Shown here: positions 24,217 through 39,110 of the stretch, piece after piece
Layout of the letters: each line of letters begins with the position of its first letter
Numbering within the stretch: position 1 is the first letter of the stretch
DNA from: Apostichopus japonicus
Taxonomy: Eukaryota; Echinodermata; Holothuroidea; Aspidochirotida; Stichopodidae
DNA: 64,000 nucleotides
Reading direction: 5' to 3'
NCBI RefSeq assembly: GCF_037975245.1
Contig: NC_092580.1
Span: forward strand, 8,717,001 to 8,781,000
The notes under the pieces: generated by a model
The model's database searches: none
Seen by the model: only the letters and a program-made list of their open reading frames with translations
Told to the model about the DNA's origin: nothing
Translations under genes and position numbers: made by a program

Positions 24217-27200
24217 TCGAATGTTCGACACCAATCGACCGAATGTGCGACAACCATCAATCGAATGTGCGACACCGATTAAACGAATGTTCGACACCGA
24301 TTAAACGAATGTTCGACACCGATCAATCGAATGTGCGACACCGATCAATCGAATGTTCGACACCCATCAATCAAATGTGCGACATGGATCAATCAAATCT
24401 TCGACACCGATCAATCAAATGTTCGACACCGATCAATCGAATTTGCGGCACCGATCAATCAAATGTGTGGCACCGATCAATCGAATGTTCGACACCGATC
24501 AATCGAATGTTCGACACCCATCAATCGAATGTTCGACAACCATCAAACGAATGTGCGACACCCATCAATCGAATGTGCGACACCCATTAATCGAATGTCC
24601 GACAACCATAAATCGAATGTTCGACAACGATCAGCCGAATATGCGACCCCTATCAATCGAATGTTCGACAACCATCAATCGAATGTGCGACATGGATCAA
24701 TCAAATGTTCGACACCTATCAATCGAATGTTCGACACCGATCAATCGAATGTCCGACAACCATCAACCGAATGGGCGACATCGATCAATCGAATGTTCGA
24801 CACCGATCAATCGAATATACGACACCGATCAATCGAATGTGCGACACCCATTAATCGAATGTCCGACAACCATTAAGCGAATGTTCGACAACGATCAGCC
24901 GAATATGCGATTCCTGTCAATCGAATGTTCGACAACCATCAATCGAATGTGCGACACAGATCAATCGAATGTGCGAGACCTATCAATCGAATGTGCGACA
25001 CAGATCAATCGAATGTTCGACACCGATCAAGCGAATATACGACACCTATCAATCAAATGTGCGACATGGATCAATCCAATGTTCGACACCGATCAATCGA
25101 ATGTTCGACACCGATCAATCGAATGTTCGACACCCATTAATCGAATCTTCGACACCGATCAATCGAATGTTCGACACCGATCAATCGAATGTTCGACACC
25201 CATCAATCGAATGTTCGACACCCATCGATCGAATGTTCGACACCGATCAATCGAATGTTCGACACCGATCAATCGAATGTTCGACACCCATCAATCGAAT
25301 GTTCGACACCCATCAATCGAATGTTCGACACCGATCAATCGAATTTGCGGCACCGATCAATCGAATGTTCGACACCAATCGACCGAATGTGCGACAATCA
25401 TCAATCGAATGTGCGACACCAATTAAACGAATGTTCGACACCGATTAAACAAATGTTCGACACCGATCAATCGAATGTGCGACACCTATCAATCAAATGT
25501 GCGACACCGATAAATCGAATGTTCGACACCCATCAATCGAATGTTCGACACCCATCAATCGAATGTTCGACACCGATCAATCGAATGTTCGACACCCATC
25601 AATCGAATGTTCGACACCCATCAATCGAATGTTCGACACCGATCAATCGAATGTTCGACACCGATCAATCGAATGTTCGACACCTATCAATCAAATGTGC
25701 GACACCGATCAATCGAATGTTCGACACCCATCAATCGAATGTTCGACACCCATGAATCGAATGTTCGACACCGATCAATCGAATGTTCGACACCGATCAA
25801 TCGAATGTTCGACACCCATCAATCGAATGTTCGACACCCATCAATCGAATGTTCGACACCGATCAATCGAATGTTCGACACCGATCAATCGAATGTTCGA
25901 CACCCATCAATCGAATGTTCGACACCCATCAATCGAATGTGCGACATGGATCAATCAAATGTTCGACACCGATCAATCGAATGGTAGACACCGATCAATC
26001 GAATTTGCGGCACCGATCAATCAAATGTGTGGCACCGATCAATCGAATGTTCGACACCGATCAATCGAATGTTCGACACCTATCAACCGAATGTGCGACA
26101 CAGATCAATCGATGTGCTACACCGATTAAACGAATGTTCGACACCGATCAATCGAATGTGCTGCACCGATTAAGCGAATGTTCGACACCGGTCAATCGAA
26201 TATACGACACCTATCAATCAAATGTGCGACATGGATCAATCAAATCTTCGACACCGATCAATCGAATGTTCGACACCGATCAATCGAATTTGCGGCACCG
26301 ATCAATCGAATGTTCGACACCAATCGACCGAATGTGCGACAACCATCAATCGAATGTGCGACACCGATTAAACGAATGTTCGACACCGATTAAACGAATG
26401 TTCGACACCGATCAATCGAATGTGCGACACCGATCAATCGAATGTTCGACACCCATCAATCAAATGTGCGACATGGATCAATCAAATCTTCGACACCGAT
26501 CAATCAAATGTTCGACACCGATCAATCGAATTTGCGGCACCGATCAATCAAATGTGTGGCACCGATCAATCGAATGTTCGACACCGATCAATCGAATGTT
26601 CGACACCCATCAATCGAATGTTCGACAACCATCAAACGAATGTGCGACACCCATCAATCGAATGTGCGACACCCATTAATCGAATGTCCGACAACCATAA
26701 ATCGAATGTTCGACAACGATCAGCCGAATATGCGACCCCTATCAATCGAATGTTCGACAACCATCAATCGAATGTGCGACATGGATCAATCAAATGTTCG
26801 ACACCTATCAATCGAATGTTCGACACCGATCAATCGAATGTCCGACAACCATCAACCGAATGGGCGACATCGATCAATCGAATGTTCGACACCGATCAAT
26901 CGAATATACGACACCGATCAATCGAATGTGCGACACCCATTAATCGAATGTCCGACAACCATTAAGCGAATGTTCGACAACGATCAGCCGAATATGCGAT
27001 TCCTGTCAATCGAATGTTCGACAACCATCAATCGAATGTGCGACACAGATCAATCGAATATACGACACCTATCAATCAAATGTGCGACATGGATCAATCC
27101 AATGTTCGACACCGATCAATCGAATGTTCGACACCGATCAATCGAATGTTCGACACCCATTAATCGAATCTTCGACACCGATCAATCGAATGTTCGACAC

Positions 27201-27700
27201 CGATCAATCGAATGTTCGACACCCATCAATCGAATGTTCGACACCCATCGATCGAATGTTCGACACCGATCAATCGAATGTTCGACACCGATCAATCGAA
27301 TGTTCGACACCCATCAATCGAATGTTCGACACCCATCAATCGAATGTTCGACACCGATCAATCGAATTTGCGGCACCGATCAATCGAATGTTCGACACCA
27401 ATCGACCGAATGTGCGACAACCATCAATCGAATGTGCGACACCAATTAAACGAATGTTCGACACCGATTAAACAAATGTTCGACACCGATCAATCGAATG
27501 TGCGACACCTATCAATCAAATGTGCGACACCGATAAATCGAATGTTCGACACCCATCAATCGAATGTTCGACACCCATCAATCGAATGTTCGACACCGAT
27601 CAATCGAATGTTCGACACCCATCAATCGAATGTTCGACACCCATCAATCGAATGTTCGACACCGATCAATCGAATGTTCGACACCGATCAATCGAATGTT
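23690..27700 (+). repeat. higher-order repeat with 2,089-bp offset and a 66-bp deletion
   Basis: About 23694-24967 recurs at 25783-27056 (offset 2,089). The match then resumes with offset 2,023, because 24968-25033 (three units) is absent from the second copy at 27056/27057. The change of offset by exactly three units places the deletion to the base. Confidence 0.85.
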
Positions 27701-30423
27701 CGACACCCATCAATCGAATGTTCGACACCGATCAATCGAATGTTCGACACCGATCAATCGAATGTTCGACACCGATCTTCCAATGTTCGACACCGATCAA
27801 TCGATTTTGCGGCACCGATCAATCAAATGTGTGGCACAGATCAATCGAATGTTCGACACCGATCAATCGAATGTTCGACACCTATCAACCGAATGTGCGA
27901 CACAGATCAATCGAATGTTCGACACACATCAATCGAATGTTCGACACCGATCAATCGAATGTGCGGCACCGATCAATCAAATGTGTGGCACAGATCAATC
28001 GAATGTTCGACACCGATCAATCGAATGTGCGACACCCATCAATCGAATGTGCGACACCCATTAATCGAATGTCCGACAACCATCAATCGAATGTTCGACA
28101 ACGATCAGCGGAATATGCGACCCCTATCAATCGAATGTTCGACAACCATCAATCGAATGTGCGACACAGATCAATCGAATGTTCGAATTCTATCAATCGA
28201 ATGTTCGACACCTATCAATCGAATGTGCGACACAGATCAATCGAATGTTCGACACCCATCAATCGAATGTGCGACACAGATCAATCGAATGTTCGACACC
28301 CATCAACCGAATGTGCGACCCCTATCAATCGAATGTTCGACAACCATCAATCGTATGTCCGACACCGGTAAATCAAATGTGCGGTACCGATGAATCTAAT
28401 AGGCGACACTTATTAATCGAATGTTCGACACCCATCAATCGAATGTTCGACAACCATCAAACGAATGTGCGACACCCATCAATCGAATCCTCGACACCCA
28501 TCAATCGAATGTTCGACACCCATCAATCGAATGTGCGACACAGATCAATCGAATGTGCTACACCGATTAAACGAATGTTCGAAACCGATCAATCGAATGT
28601 TCGACACCCATCAACCAAATGTGCGACACAGATCAATCGAATGTTCGACACCGATCAATCGAATATACGACACCGATCAATCGAATGTGCTACACCGATT
28701 ATCCAATGTTCGACACCGATCAATCGAATGTGCTACACCGATTAAACGAATGTTCGACACCGATCAATCGAATGTTCGACACCCATCAATCAAATGTGTG
28801 GCACCGATCAATCGAATGTTCGACACCGATCAATCGAATGTTCGACACCCATCAATCGAATGTTCGACACCCATCAATCGAATATACGACACCGATCAAT
28901 CGAATATACGACACCCATTAATCGAATGTCCGACAACCATCAATCGAATGTTCGACAACGATCAGCCGAATATGCGACCCCTATCAATCGAATGTTCGAC
29001 AACCATCCATCAATAAAATGTGCGACACAGATCAATCGAATGTGCGACACCCATCAGTGGAATGTTCGACACCTATCATTCGAATGTACGACAAAGATCA
29101 ATCAAATGTTCTACACCAATCATCCAATGTTCGACACCGATCAATCGTATGTCCGACACCGGTAAATCGAATGTGCGGTACCGATGAATCGAATAGGCGA
29201 CACCAATTAATCGAATGTTCGACACCCATCAATCGAATGTTCGACAACCATCAAACGAATGTGCGACACCCATCAATCGAATCTTCGACACCCATCAATC
29301 GAATGTTCGACACCCATCAATCGAATGTGCGACACAGAACAATCGAATGTGCTACACCGATTAAACGAATGTTCGACACCGATCAATCGAATGTGCGACA
29401 CCGATTAAACGAATGTTCGACACCGATCAATCGAATGTTCGACACCCATCAATCGAATGTGTGGCACCGATCAATCGAATGTTCGACACCGATCAATCGA
29501 ATGTTCGACACCCATCAATCGAATGTTCGACACCCATCAATCGAATGTTCGACACCGATCAATCGAATTTGCGGCACCGATCAATCGAATGTTCGACACC
29601 AATCGACCGAATGTGCGACAACCATCAATCGAATGTGCGACACCAATTAAACGAATGTTCGACACCGATTAAACAAATGTTCGACACCGATCAATCGAAT
29701 GTGCGACACCTATCAATCAAATGTGCGACACCGATAAATCGAATGTTCGACACCCATCAATCGAATGTTCGACACCCATCAATCGAATGTTCGACACCGA
29801 TCAATCGAATGTTCGACACCCATCAATCGAATGTTCGACACCCATCAATCGAATGTTCGACACCGATCAATCGAATGTTCGACACCGATCAATCGAATGT
29901 TCGACACCCATCAATCGAATGTTCGACACCGATCAATCGAATGTTCGACACCGATCAATCGAATGTTCGACACCGATCTTCCAATGTTCGACACCGATCA
30001 ATCGATTTTGCGGCACCGATCAATCAAATGTGTGGCACAGATCAATCGAATGTTCGACACCGATCAATCGAATGTTCGACACCTATCAACCGAATGTGCG
30101 ACACAGATCAATCGAATGTTCGACACACATCAATCGAATGTTCGACACCGATCAATCGAATGTGCGGCACCGATCAATCAAATGTGTGGCACAGATCAAT
30201 CGAATGTTCGACACCGATCAATCGAATGTGCGACACCGATCAATCGAATGTTCGACACCCATCAATCGAATGTTCGACACCGATCAATCGAATGTTCGAC
30301 AACGATCAATCGAATATGCGACACAGATCAATCGAATGTTCGACACCCATCAACCGAATGTGCGACATCGATCAATCGAATGTTCGACACCGATCAATCG
30401 AATATACGACACCGATCAATCGA

Positions 30424-31935
30424 ATGTGCGACACCCATTAATCGAATGTCCGACAACCATCAATCGAATGTTCGACAACGATCAGCGGAATATGCGACCC
30501 CTATCAATCGAATGTTCGACAACCATCAATCGAATGTGCGACACAGATCAATCGAATGTTCGAATTCTATCAATCGAATGTTCGACACCTATCAATCGAA
30601 TGTGCGACACAGATCAATCGAATGTTCGACACCCATCAATCGAATGTGCGACACAGATCAATCGAATGTTCGACACCCATCAACCGAATGTGCGACCCCT
30701 ATCAATCGAATGTTCGACAACCATCAATCGTATGTCCGACACCGGTAAATGAAATGTGCGGTACCGATGAATCTAATAGGCGACACCCATTAATCGAATG
30801 TTCGACACCCATCAATCGAATGTTCGACAACCATCAAACGAATGTGCGACACCCATCAATCGAATCCTCGACACCCATCAATCGAATGTTCGACACCCAT
30901 CAATCGAATGTGCGGCACAGATCAATCGAATGTTCGACACCCATCAACCGAATGTGCGACATCGATCAATCGAATGTTCGACACCTATCAATCGAATGTG
31001 CGACACAGATCAATCGAATGTTCGACACCCATCAACCGAATGTGCGACATCGATCAATCGAATGTTCGACACCGATCAATCAAATGTGTGGCACAGATCA
31101 ATCGAATGTTCGACACCGATCAATCGAATGTGCGACACCGATCAATCGGATGTTCGACACCCATCAATCGAATGTTCGACACCGATCAATCGAATGTTCG
31201 ACAACGATCAATCGAATATGCGACCCCTATCAATCGAATGTTCGACAACCATCAATCGAATGTGCGACACAGATCAATCGAATGTTCGAATTCTATCAAT
31301 CGAAGGTTCGACACCTATCAATCGAATGTGCGACACAGATCAATCGAATGTTCGACACCCATCAACCGAATGTGCGACACAGATCAATCGAATGTGCGAG
31401 ACCTATCAATCCAATGTGCGACACAGATCAATCGAATGTGCGACACCCATTAATCGAATGTCCGACAACCATCAATCGAATGTTCGACAACGATCAGCGG
31501 AATATGCGACCCCTATCAATCGAATGTTCGACAACCATCAATCGAATGTGCGACACAGATCAATCGAATGTTCGAATTCTATCAATCGAATGTTCGACAC
31601 CTATCAATCGAATGTGCGACACAGATCAATCGAATGTTCGACACCCATCAATCGAATGTGCGACACAGATCAATCGAATGTTCGACACCCATCAACCGAA
31701 TGTGCGACCCCTATCAATCGAATGTTCGACAACCATCAATCGTATGTCCGACACCGGTAAATGAAATGTGCGGTACCGATGAATCTAATAGGCGACACCC
31801 ATCAATCGAATGTTCGACACCCATCAATCGAATGTTCGACAACCATCAAACGAATGTGCGACACCCATCAATCGAATCCTCGACACCCATCAATCGAATG
31901 TTCGACACCCATCAATCGAATGTGCGACACAGATC
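30424..31935 (+). repeat. duplicated block, 1,012-bp offset
   Basis: About 30424-30923 recurs at 31436-31935, exactly 46 units away, with the EcoRI-type unit, the GGTAAATGAAATG variant and the GATGAATCTAATAGG variant in the same order. The sequence between (30924-31435) is a different variant mixture, so this is not a simple tandem copy. Confidence 0.75.
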
Positions 31936-32159
31936 AATCGAATGTGCTACACCGATTAAACGAATGTTCGAAACCGATCAATCGAATGTTCGACACCCAT
32001 CAACCAAATGTGCGACACAGATCAATCGAATGTTCGACACCGATCAATCGAATATACGACACCGATCAATCGAATGTGCTACACCGATTATCCAATGTTC
32101 GACACCGATCAATCGAATGTGCTACACCGATTAAACGAATGTTCGACACCGATCAATCG

Positions 32160-35100
32160 AATGTTCGACACCCATCAATCAAATGTGTGGCACCGATCAA
32201 TCGAATGTTCGACACCGATCAATCGAATGTTCGACACCCATCAATCGAATGTTCGACACCCATCAATCGAATATACGACACCGATCAATCGAATATACGA
32301 CACCCATTAATCGAATGTCCGACAACCATCAATCGAATGTTCGACAACGATCAGCCGAATATGCGACCCCTATCAATCGAATGTTCGACAACCATCCATC
32401 AATAAAATGTGCGACACAGATCAATCGAATGTGCGACACCCATCAGTGGAATGTTCGACACCTATCATTCGAATGTACGACAAAGATCAATCAAATGTTC
32501 TACACCAATCATCCAATGTTCGACACCGATCAATCGTATGTCCGACACCGGTAAATCGAATGTGCGGTACCGATGAATCGAATAGGCGACACCAATTAAT
32601 CGAATGTTCGACACCCATCAATCGAATGTTCGACAACCATCAAACGAATGTGCGACACCCATCAATCGAATCTTCGACACCCATCAATCGAATGTTCGAC
32701 ACCCATCAATCGAATGTGCGACACAGAACAATCGAATGTGCTACACCGATTAAACGAATGTTCGACACCGATCAATCGAATGTGCGACACCGATTAAACG
32801 AATGTTCGACACCGATCAATCGAATGTTCGACACCCATCAATCGAATGTGTGGCACCGATCAATCGAATGTTCGACACCGATCAATCGAATGTTCGACAC
32901 CTATGAATCGAATGTTCGACACCCATCAATCGAATGTTCGACACCGATCAATCGAATGTTCGACACCGATCAATCGAATGTTCGACACCGATCTTCCAAT
33001 GTTCGACACCGATCAATCGAATTTGCGGCACCGATCAATCAAATGTGTGGCACCGATCAATCGAATATACGACACCGATCAATCAAATGTGCGACATGGA
33101 TCAATCAAATGTTCGACACCTATCAATCAAATGTTCGACACCGATCAATCGAATTTGCGGCACCGATCAATCGAATTTGCGGCACCGATCAATCAAATGT
33201 GTGGCACCGATCAATCGAATGTTCAACACCCATCAATCGAATGTTCGACACCGATCAATCGAATGTTCGACACCCATCAATCGAATGTTCGACACCGATC
33301 AATCGAATGTGCGACACAGATCAATCGAATGTCCGACAACCATCAACCGAATGTGCAACATCGATCAATCGAATGTTCGACACCGATCAATCGAATATAC
33401 GACACCGATCAATCGAATGTGCGACACCCATTAATCGAATGTCCGACAACCATTAATCGAATGTTCGACAACGATCAGCCGAATATGCGATTCCTGTCAA
33501 TCGAATGTTCGACAACCATCAATCGGTTGTGCGACACAGATCAATCGAATGTGCGAGACATATCAATCGAATGTGCGACACAGATCAATCGAATGTTCGA
33601 CACCGATCAATCGAATATACGACACCTATCAATCAAATGTGCGACATGGATCAATCCAATGTTCGACACCGATCAATCGAATGTTCGACACCGATCAATC
33701 GAATTAGCGGCACCGATCAATCAAATGTGTGGCACCGATCAATCGAATGTTCGACACCGATCAATCGAATGTTCGACACCGATCAATCGAATGTTCGACA
33801 CCCATTAATCGAATCTTCGACACCGATCAATCGAATGTTCGACACCCATCAATCGAATGTTCGACACCCATCGATCGAATGTTCGACACCGATCAATCGA
33901 ATTTGCGGCACCGATCAATCGAATGTTCGACACCAATCGACCGAATGTGCGACAACCATTAATCGAATGTGCGACACCAATTAAACGAACGTTCGACACC
34001 GATTAAACGAATGTTCGACACCGATCAATCGAATGTGCGACACCTATCAATCAAATGTGCGACACCGATCAATCGAATGTTCGACACCCATGAATCGAAT
34101 GTTCGACACCCATGAATCGAATGTTCGACACCGATCAATCGAATGTTCGACACCTATCAACCGAATGTGCGACACAGATCAATCGATGTGCTACACCGAT
34201 TAAACGAATGTTCGACACCGATCAATCGAATGTGCTGCACCGATTAAGCGAATGTTCGACACCGGTCAATCGAATATACGACACCTATCAATCAAATGTG
34301 CGACATGGATCAATCAAATCTTCGACACCGATCAATCGAATGTTCGACACCGATCAATCGAATTTGCGGCACCGATCAATCAAATGTGTGGCACAGATCA
34401 ATCGAATGTTCGACACCGATCAATCGAATGTGCGACACCGATCAATCGGATGTTCGACACCCATCAATCGAATGTTCGACACCGATCAATCGAATGTTCG
34501 ACAACGATCAATCGAATATGCGACACAGATCAATCGAATGTTCGACACCCATCAACCGAATGTGCGACATCGATCAATCGAATGTTCGACACCGATCAAT
34601 CGAATATACGACACCGATCAATCGAATGTGCGACACCCATTAATCGAATGTCCGACAACCATCAATCGAATGTTCGACAACGATCAGCGGAATATGCGAC
34701 CCCTATCAATCGAATGTTCGACAACCATCAATCGAATGTGCGACACAGATCAATCGAATGTTCGAATTCTATCAATCGAATGTTCGACACCTATCAATCG
34801 AATGTGCGACACAGATCAATCGAATGTTCGACACCCATCAACCGAATGTGCGACACAGATCAATCGAATGTGCGAGACCTATCAATCGAATGTGCGACAC
34901 AGATCAATCGAATGTGCGACACCCATTAATCGAATGTCCGACAACCATCAATCGAATGTTCGACAACGATCAGCGGAATATGCGACCCCTATCAATCGAA
35001 TGTTCGACAACCATCAATCGAATGTGCGACACAGATCAATCGAATGTTCGAATTCTATCAATCGAATGTTCGACACCTATCAATCGAATGTGCGACACAG

Positions 35101-38100
35101 ATCAATCGAATGTTCGACACCCATCAATCGAATGTGCGACACAGATCAATCGAATGTTCGACACCCATCAACCGAATGTGCGACCCCTATCAATCGAATG
35201 TTCGACAACCATCAATCGTATGTCCGACACCGGTAAATCAAATGTGCGGTACCGATGAATCTAATAGGCGACACTTATTAATCGAATGTTCGACACCCAT
35301 CAATCGAATGTTCGACAACCATCAAACGAATATGCGACACCTATCAATCGAATCCTCGACACCCATCAATCGAATGTTCGACACCCATCAATCGAATGTG
35401 CGACACAGATCAATCGAATGTGCTACACCGATTAAACGAATGTTCGAAACCGATCAATCGAATGTTCGACACCCATCAACCAAATGTGCGACACAGATCA
35501 ATCGAATGTTCGACACCGATCAATCGAATATACGACACCGATCAATCGAATGTGCTACACCGATCAATCGAATGTTCAACACCCATCAATCGAATGTTTG
35601 ACACCGATCAATCGAATGTTCGACACCCATCAATCGAATGTTCGACACCCATCAATCAAATGTGTGGCACCGATCAATCGAATGTTCGACACCGATCAAT
35701 CGAATGTTCGACACCCATCAATCGAATGTTCGACACCCATCAATCGAATATACGACACCGATCAATCGAATATACGACACCCATTAATCGAATGTCCGAC
35801 AACCATCAATCGAATGTTCGACAACGATCAGCCGAATATGCGACCCCTATCAATCGAATGTTCGACAACCATCCATCAATAAAATGTGCGACACAGATCA
35901 ATCGAATGTGCGACACCCATCAGTGGAATGTTCGACACCTATCATTCGAATGTACGACAAAGATCAATCAAATGTTCTACACCAATCATCCAATGTTCGA
36001 CACCGATCAATCGTATGTCCGACACCGGTAAATCGAATGTGCGGTACCGATGAATCGAATAGGCGACACCAATTAATCGAATGTTCGACACCCATCAATC
36101 GAATGTTCGACAACCATCAAACGAATGTGCGACACCCATCAATCGAATCTTCGACACCCATCAATCGAATGTTCGACACCCATCAATCGAATGTGCGACA
36201 CAGAACAATCGAATGTGCTACACCGATTAAACGAATGTTCGACACCGATCAATCGAATGTGCGACACCGATTAAACGAATGTTCGACACCGATCAATCGA
36301 ATGTTCGACACCCATCAATCGAATGTGTGGCACCGATCAATCGAATGTTCGACACCGATCAATCGAATGTTCGACACCTATGAATCGAATGTTCGACACC
36401 CATCAATCGAATGTTCGACACCGATCAATCGAATGTTCGACACCGATCAATCGAATGTTCGACACCGATCTTCCAATGTTCGACACCGATCAATCGAATT
36501 TGCGGCACCGATCAATCAAATGTGTGGCACCGATCAATCGAATATACGACACCGATCAATCAAATGTGCGACATGGATCAATCAAATGTTCGACACCTAT
36601 CAATCAAATGTTCGACACCGATCAATCGAATTTGCGGCACCGATCAATCGAATTTGCGGCACCGATCAATCAAATGTGTGGCACCGATCAATCGAATGTT
36701 CAACACCCATCAATCGAATGTTCGACACCGATCAATCGAATGTTCGACACCCATCAATCGAATGTTCGACACCGATCAATCGAATGTGCGACACAGATCA
36801 ATCGAATGTCCGACAACCATCAACCGAATGTGCAACATCGATCAATCGAATGTTCGACACCGATCAATCGAATATACGACACCGATCAATCGAATGTGCG
36901 ACACCCATTAATCGAATGTCCGACAACCATTAATCGAATGTTCGACAACGATCAGCCGAATATGCGATTCCTGTCAATCGAATGTTCGACAACCATCAAT
37001 CGGTTGTGCGACACAGATCAATCGAATGTGCGAGACATATCAATCGAATGTGCGACACAGATCAATCGAATGTTCGACACCGATCAATCGAATATACGAC
37101 ACCTATCAATCAAATGTGCGACATGGATCAATCCAATGTTCGACACCGATCAATCGAATGTTCGACACCGATCAATCGAATTAGCGGCACCGATCAATCA
37201 AATGTGTGGCACCGATCAATCGAATGTTCGACACCGATCAATCGAATGTTCGACACCGATCAATCGAATGTTCGACACCCATTAATCGAATCTTCGACAC
37301 CGATCAATCGAATGTTCGACACCCATCAATCGAATGTTCGACACCCATCGATCGAATGTTCGACACCGATCAATCGAATTTGCGGCACCGATCAATCGAA
37401 TGTTCGACACCAATCGACCGAATGTGCGACAACCATTAATCGAATGTGCGACACCAATTAAACGAACGTTCGACACCGATTAAACGAATGTTCGACACCG
37501 ATCAATCGAATGTGCGACACCTATCAATCAAATGTGCGACACCGATCAATCGAATGTTCGACACCCATGAATCGAATGTTCGACACCCATGAATCGAATG
37601 TTCGACACCGATCAATCGAATGTTCGACACCTATCAACCGAATGTGCGACACAGATCAATCGATGTGCTACACCGATTAAACGAATGTTCGACACCGATC
37701 AATCGAATGTGCTGCACCGATTAAGCGAATGTTCGACACCGGTCAATCGAATATACGACACCTATCAATCAAATGTGCGACATGGATCAATCAAATCTTC
37801 GACACCGATCAATCGAATGTTCGACACCGATCAATCGAATTTGCGGCACCGATCAATCAAATGTGTGGCACAGATCAATCGAATGTTCGACACCGATCAA
37901 TCGAATGTGCGACACCGATCAATCGGATGTTCGACACCCATCAATCGAATGTTCGACACCGATCAATCGAATGTTCGACAACGATCAATCGAATATGCGA
38001 CACAGATCAATCGAATGTTCGACACCCATCAACCGAATGTGCGACATCGATCAATCGAATGTTCGACACCGATCAATCGAATATACGACACCGATCAATC

Positions 38101-39110
38101 GAATGTGCGACACCCATTAATCGAATGTCCGACAACCATCAATCGAATGTTCGAAAACGATCAGCGGAATATGCGACCCCTATCAATCGAATGTTCGACA
38201 ACCATCAATCGAATGTGCGACACAGATCAATCGAATGTTCGAATTCTATCAATCGAATGTTCGACACCTATCAATCGAATGTGCGACACAGATCAATCGA
38301 ATGTTCGACACCTATCAACCGAATGTGCGACACAGATCAATCGAATGTGCGAGACCTATCAATCGAATGTGCGACACAGATCAATCGAATGTGCGACACC
38401 CATTAATCGAATGTCCGACAACCATCAATCGAATGTTCGACAACGATCAGCGGAATATGCGACCCCTATCAATCGAATGTTCGACAACCATCAATCGAAT
38501 GTGCGACACAGATCAATCGAATGTTCGAATTCTATCAATCGAATGTTCGACACCTATCAATCGAATGTGCGACACAGATCAATCGAATGTTCGACACCCA
38601 TCAATCGAATGTGCGACACAGATCAATCGAATGTTCGACACCCATCAACCGAATGTGCGACCCCTATCAATCGAATGTTCGACAACCATCAATCGTATGT
38701 CCGACACCGGTAAATCAAATGTGCGGTACCGATGAATCTAATAGGCGACACCCATTAATCGAATGTTCGACACCCATCAATCGAATGTTCGACAACCATC
38801 AAACGAATGTGCGACACCCATCAATCGAATCCTCGACACCCATCAATCGAATGTTCGACACCCATCAATCGAATGTGCGACACAGATCAATCGAATGTGC
38901 TACACCGATTAAACGAATGTTCGAAACCGATCAATCGAATGTTCGACACCCATCAACCAAATGTGCGACACAGATCAATCGAATGTTCGACACCCATCAA
39001 TCGAATATACGACACCGATCAATCGAATGTGCTACACCGATTATCCAATGTTCGACACCGATCAATCGAATGTGCTACACCGATTAAACGAATGTTCGAC
39101 ACCCATCAAT
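32160..39110 (+). repeat. tandem pair of 3,477-bp higher-order repeats
   Basis: From about 32160 to 35636 and from 35637 to about 39110, unit variants match at a constant offset of 3,477 (158 x 22 + 1). The +1 is explained by +4 and three -1 units. One visible difference is CACTTATTAATCG near 35270 versus CACCCATTAATCG near 38747. Confidence 0.85.
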
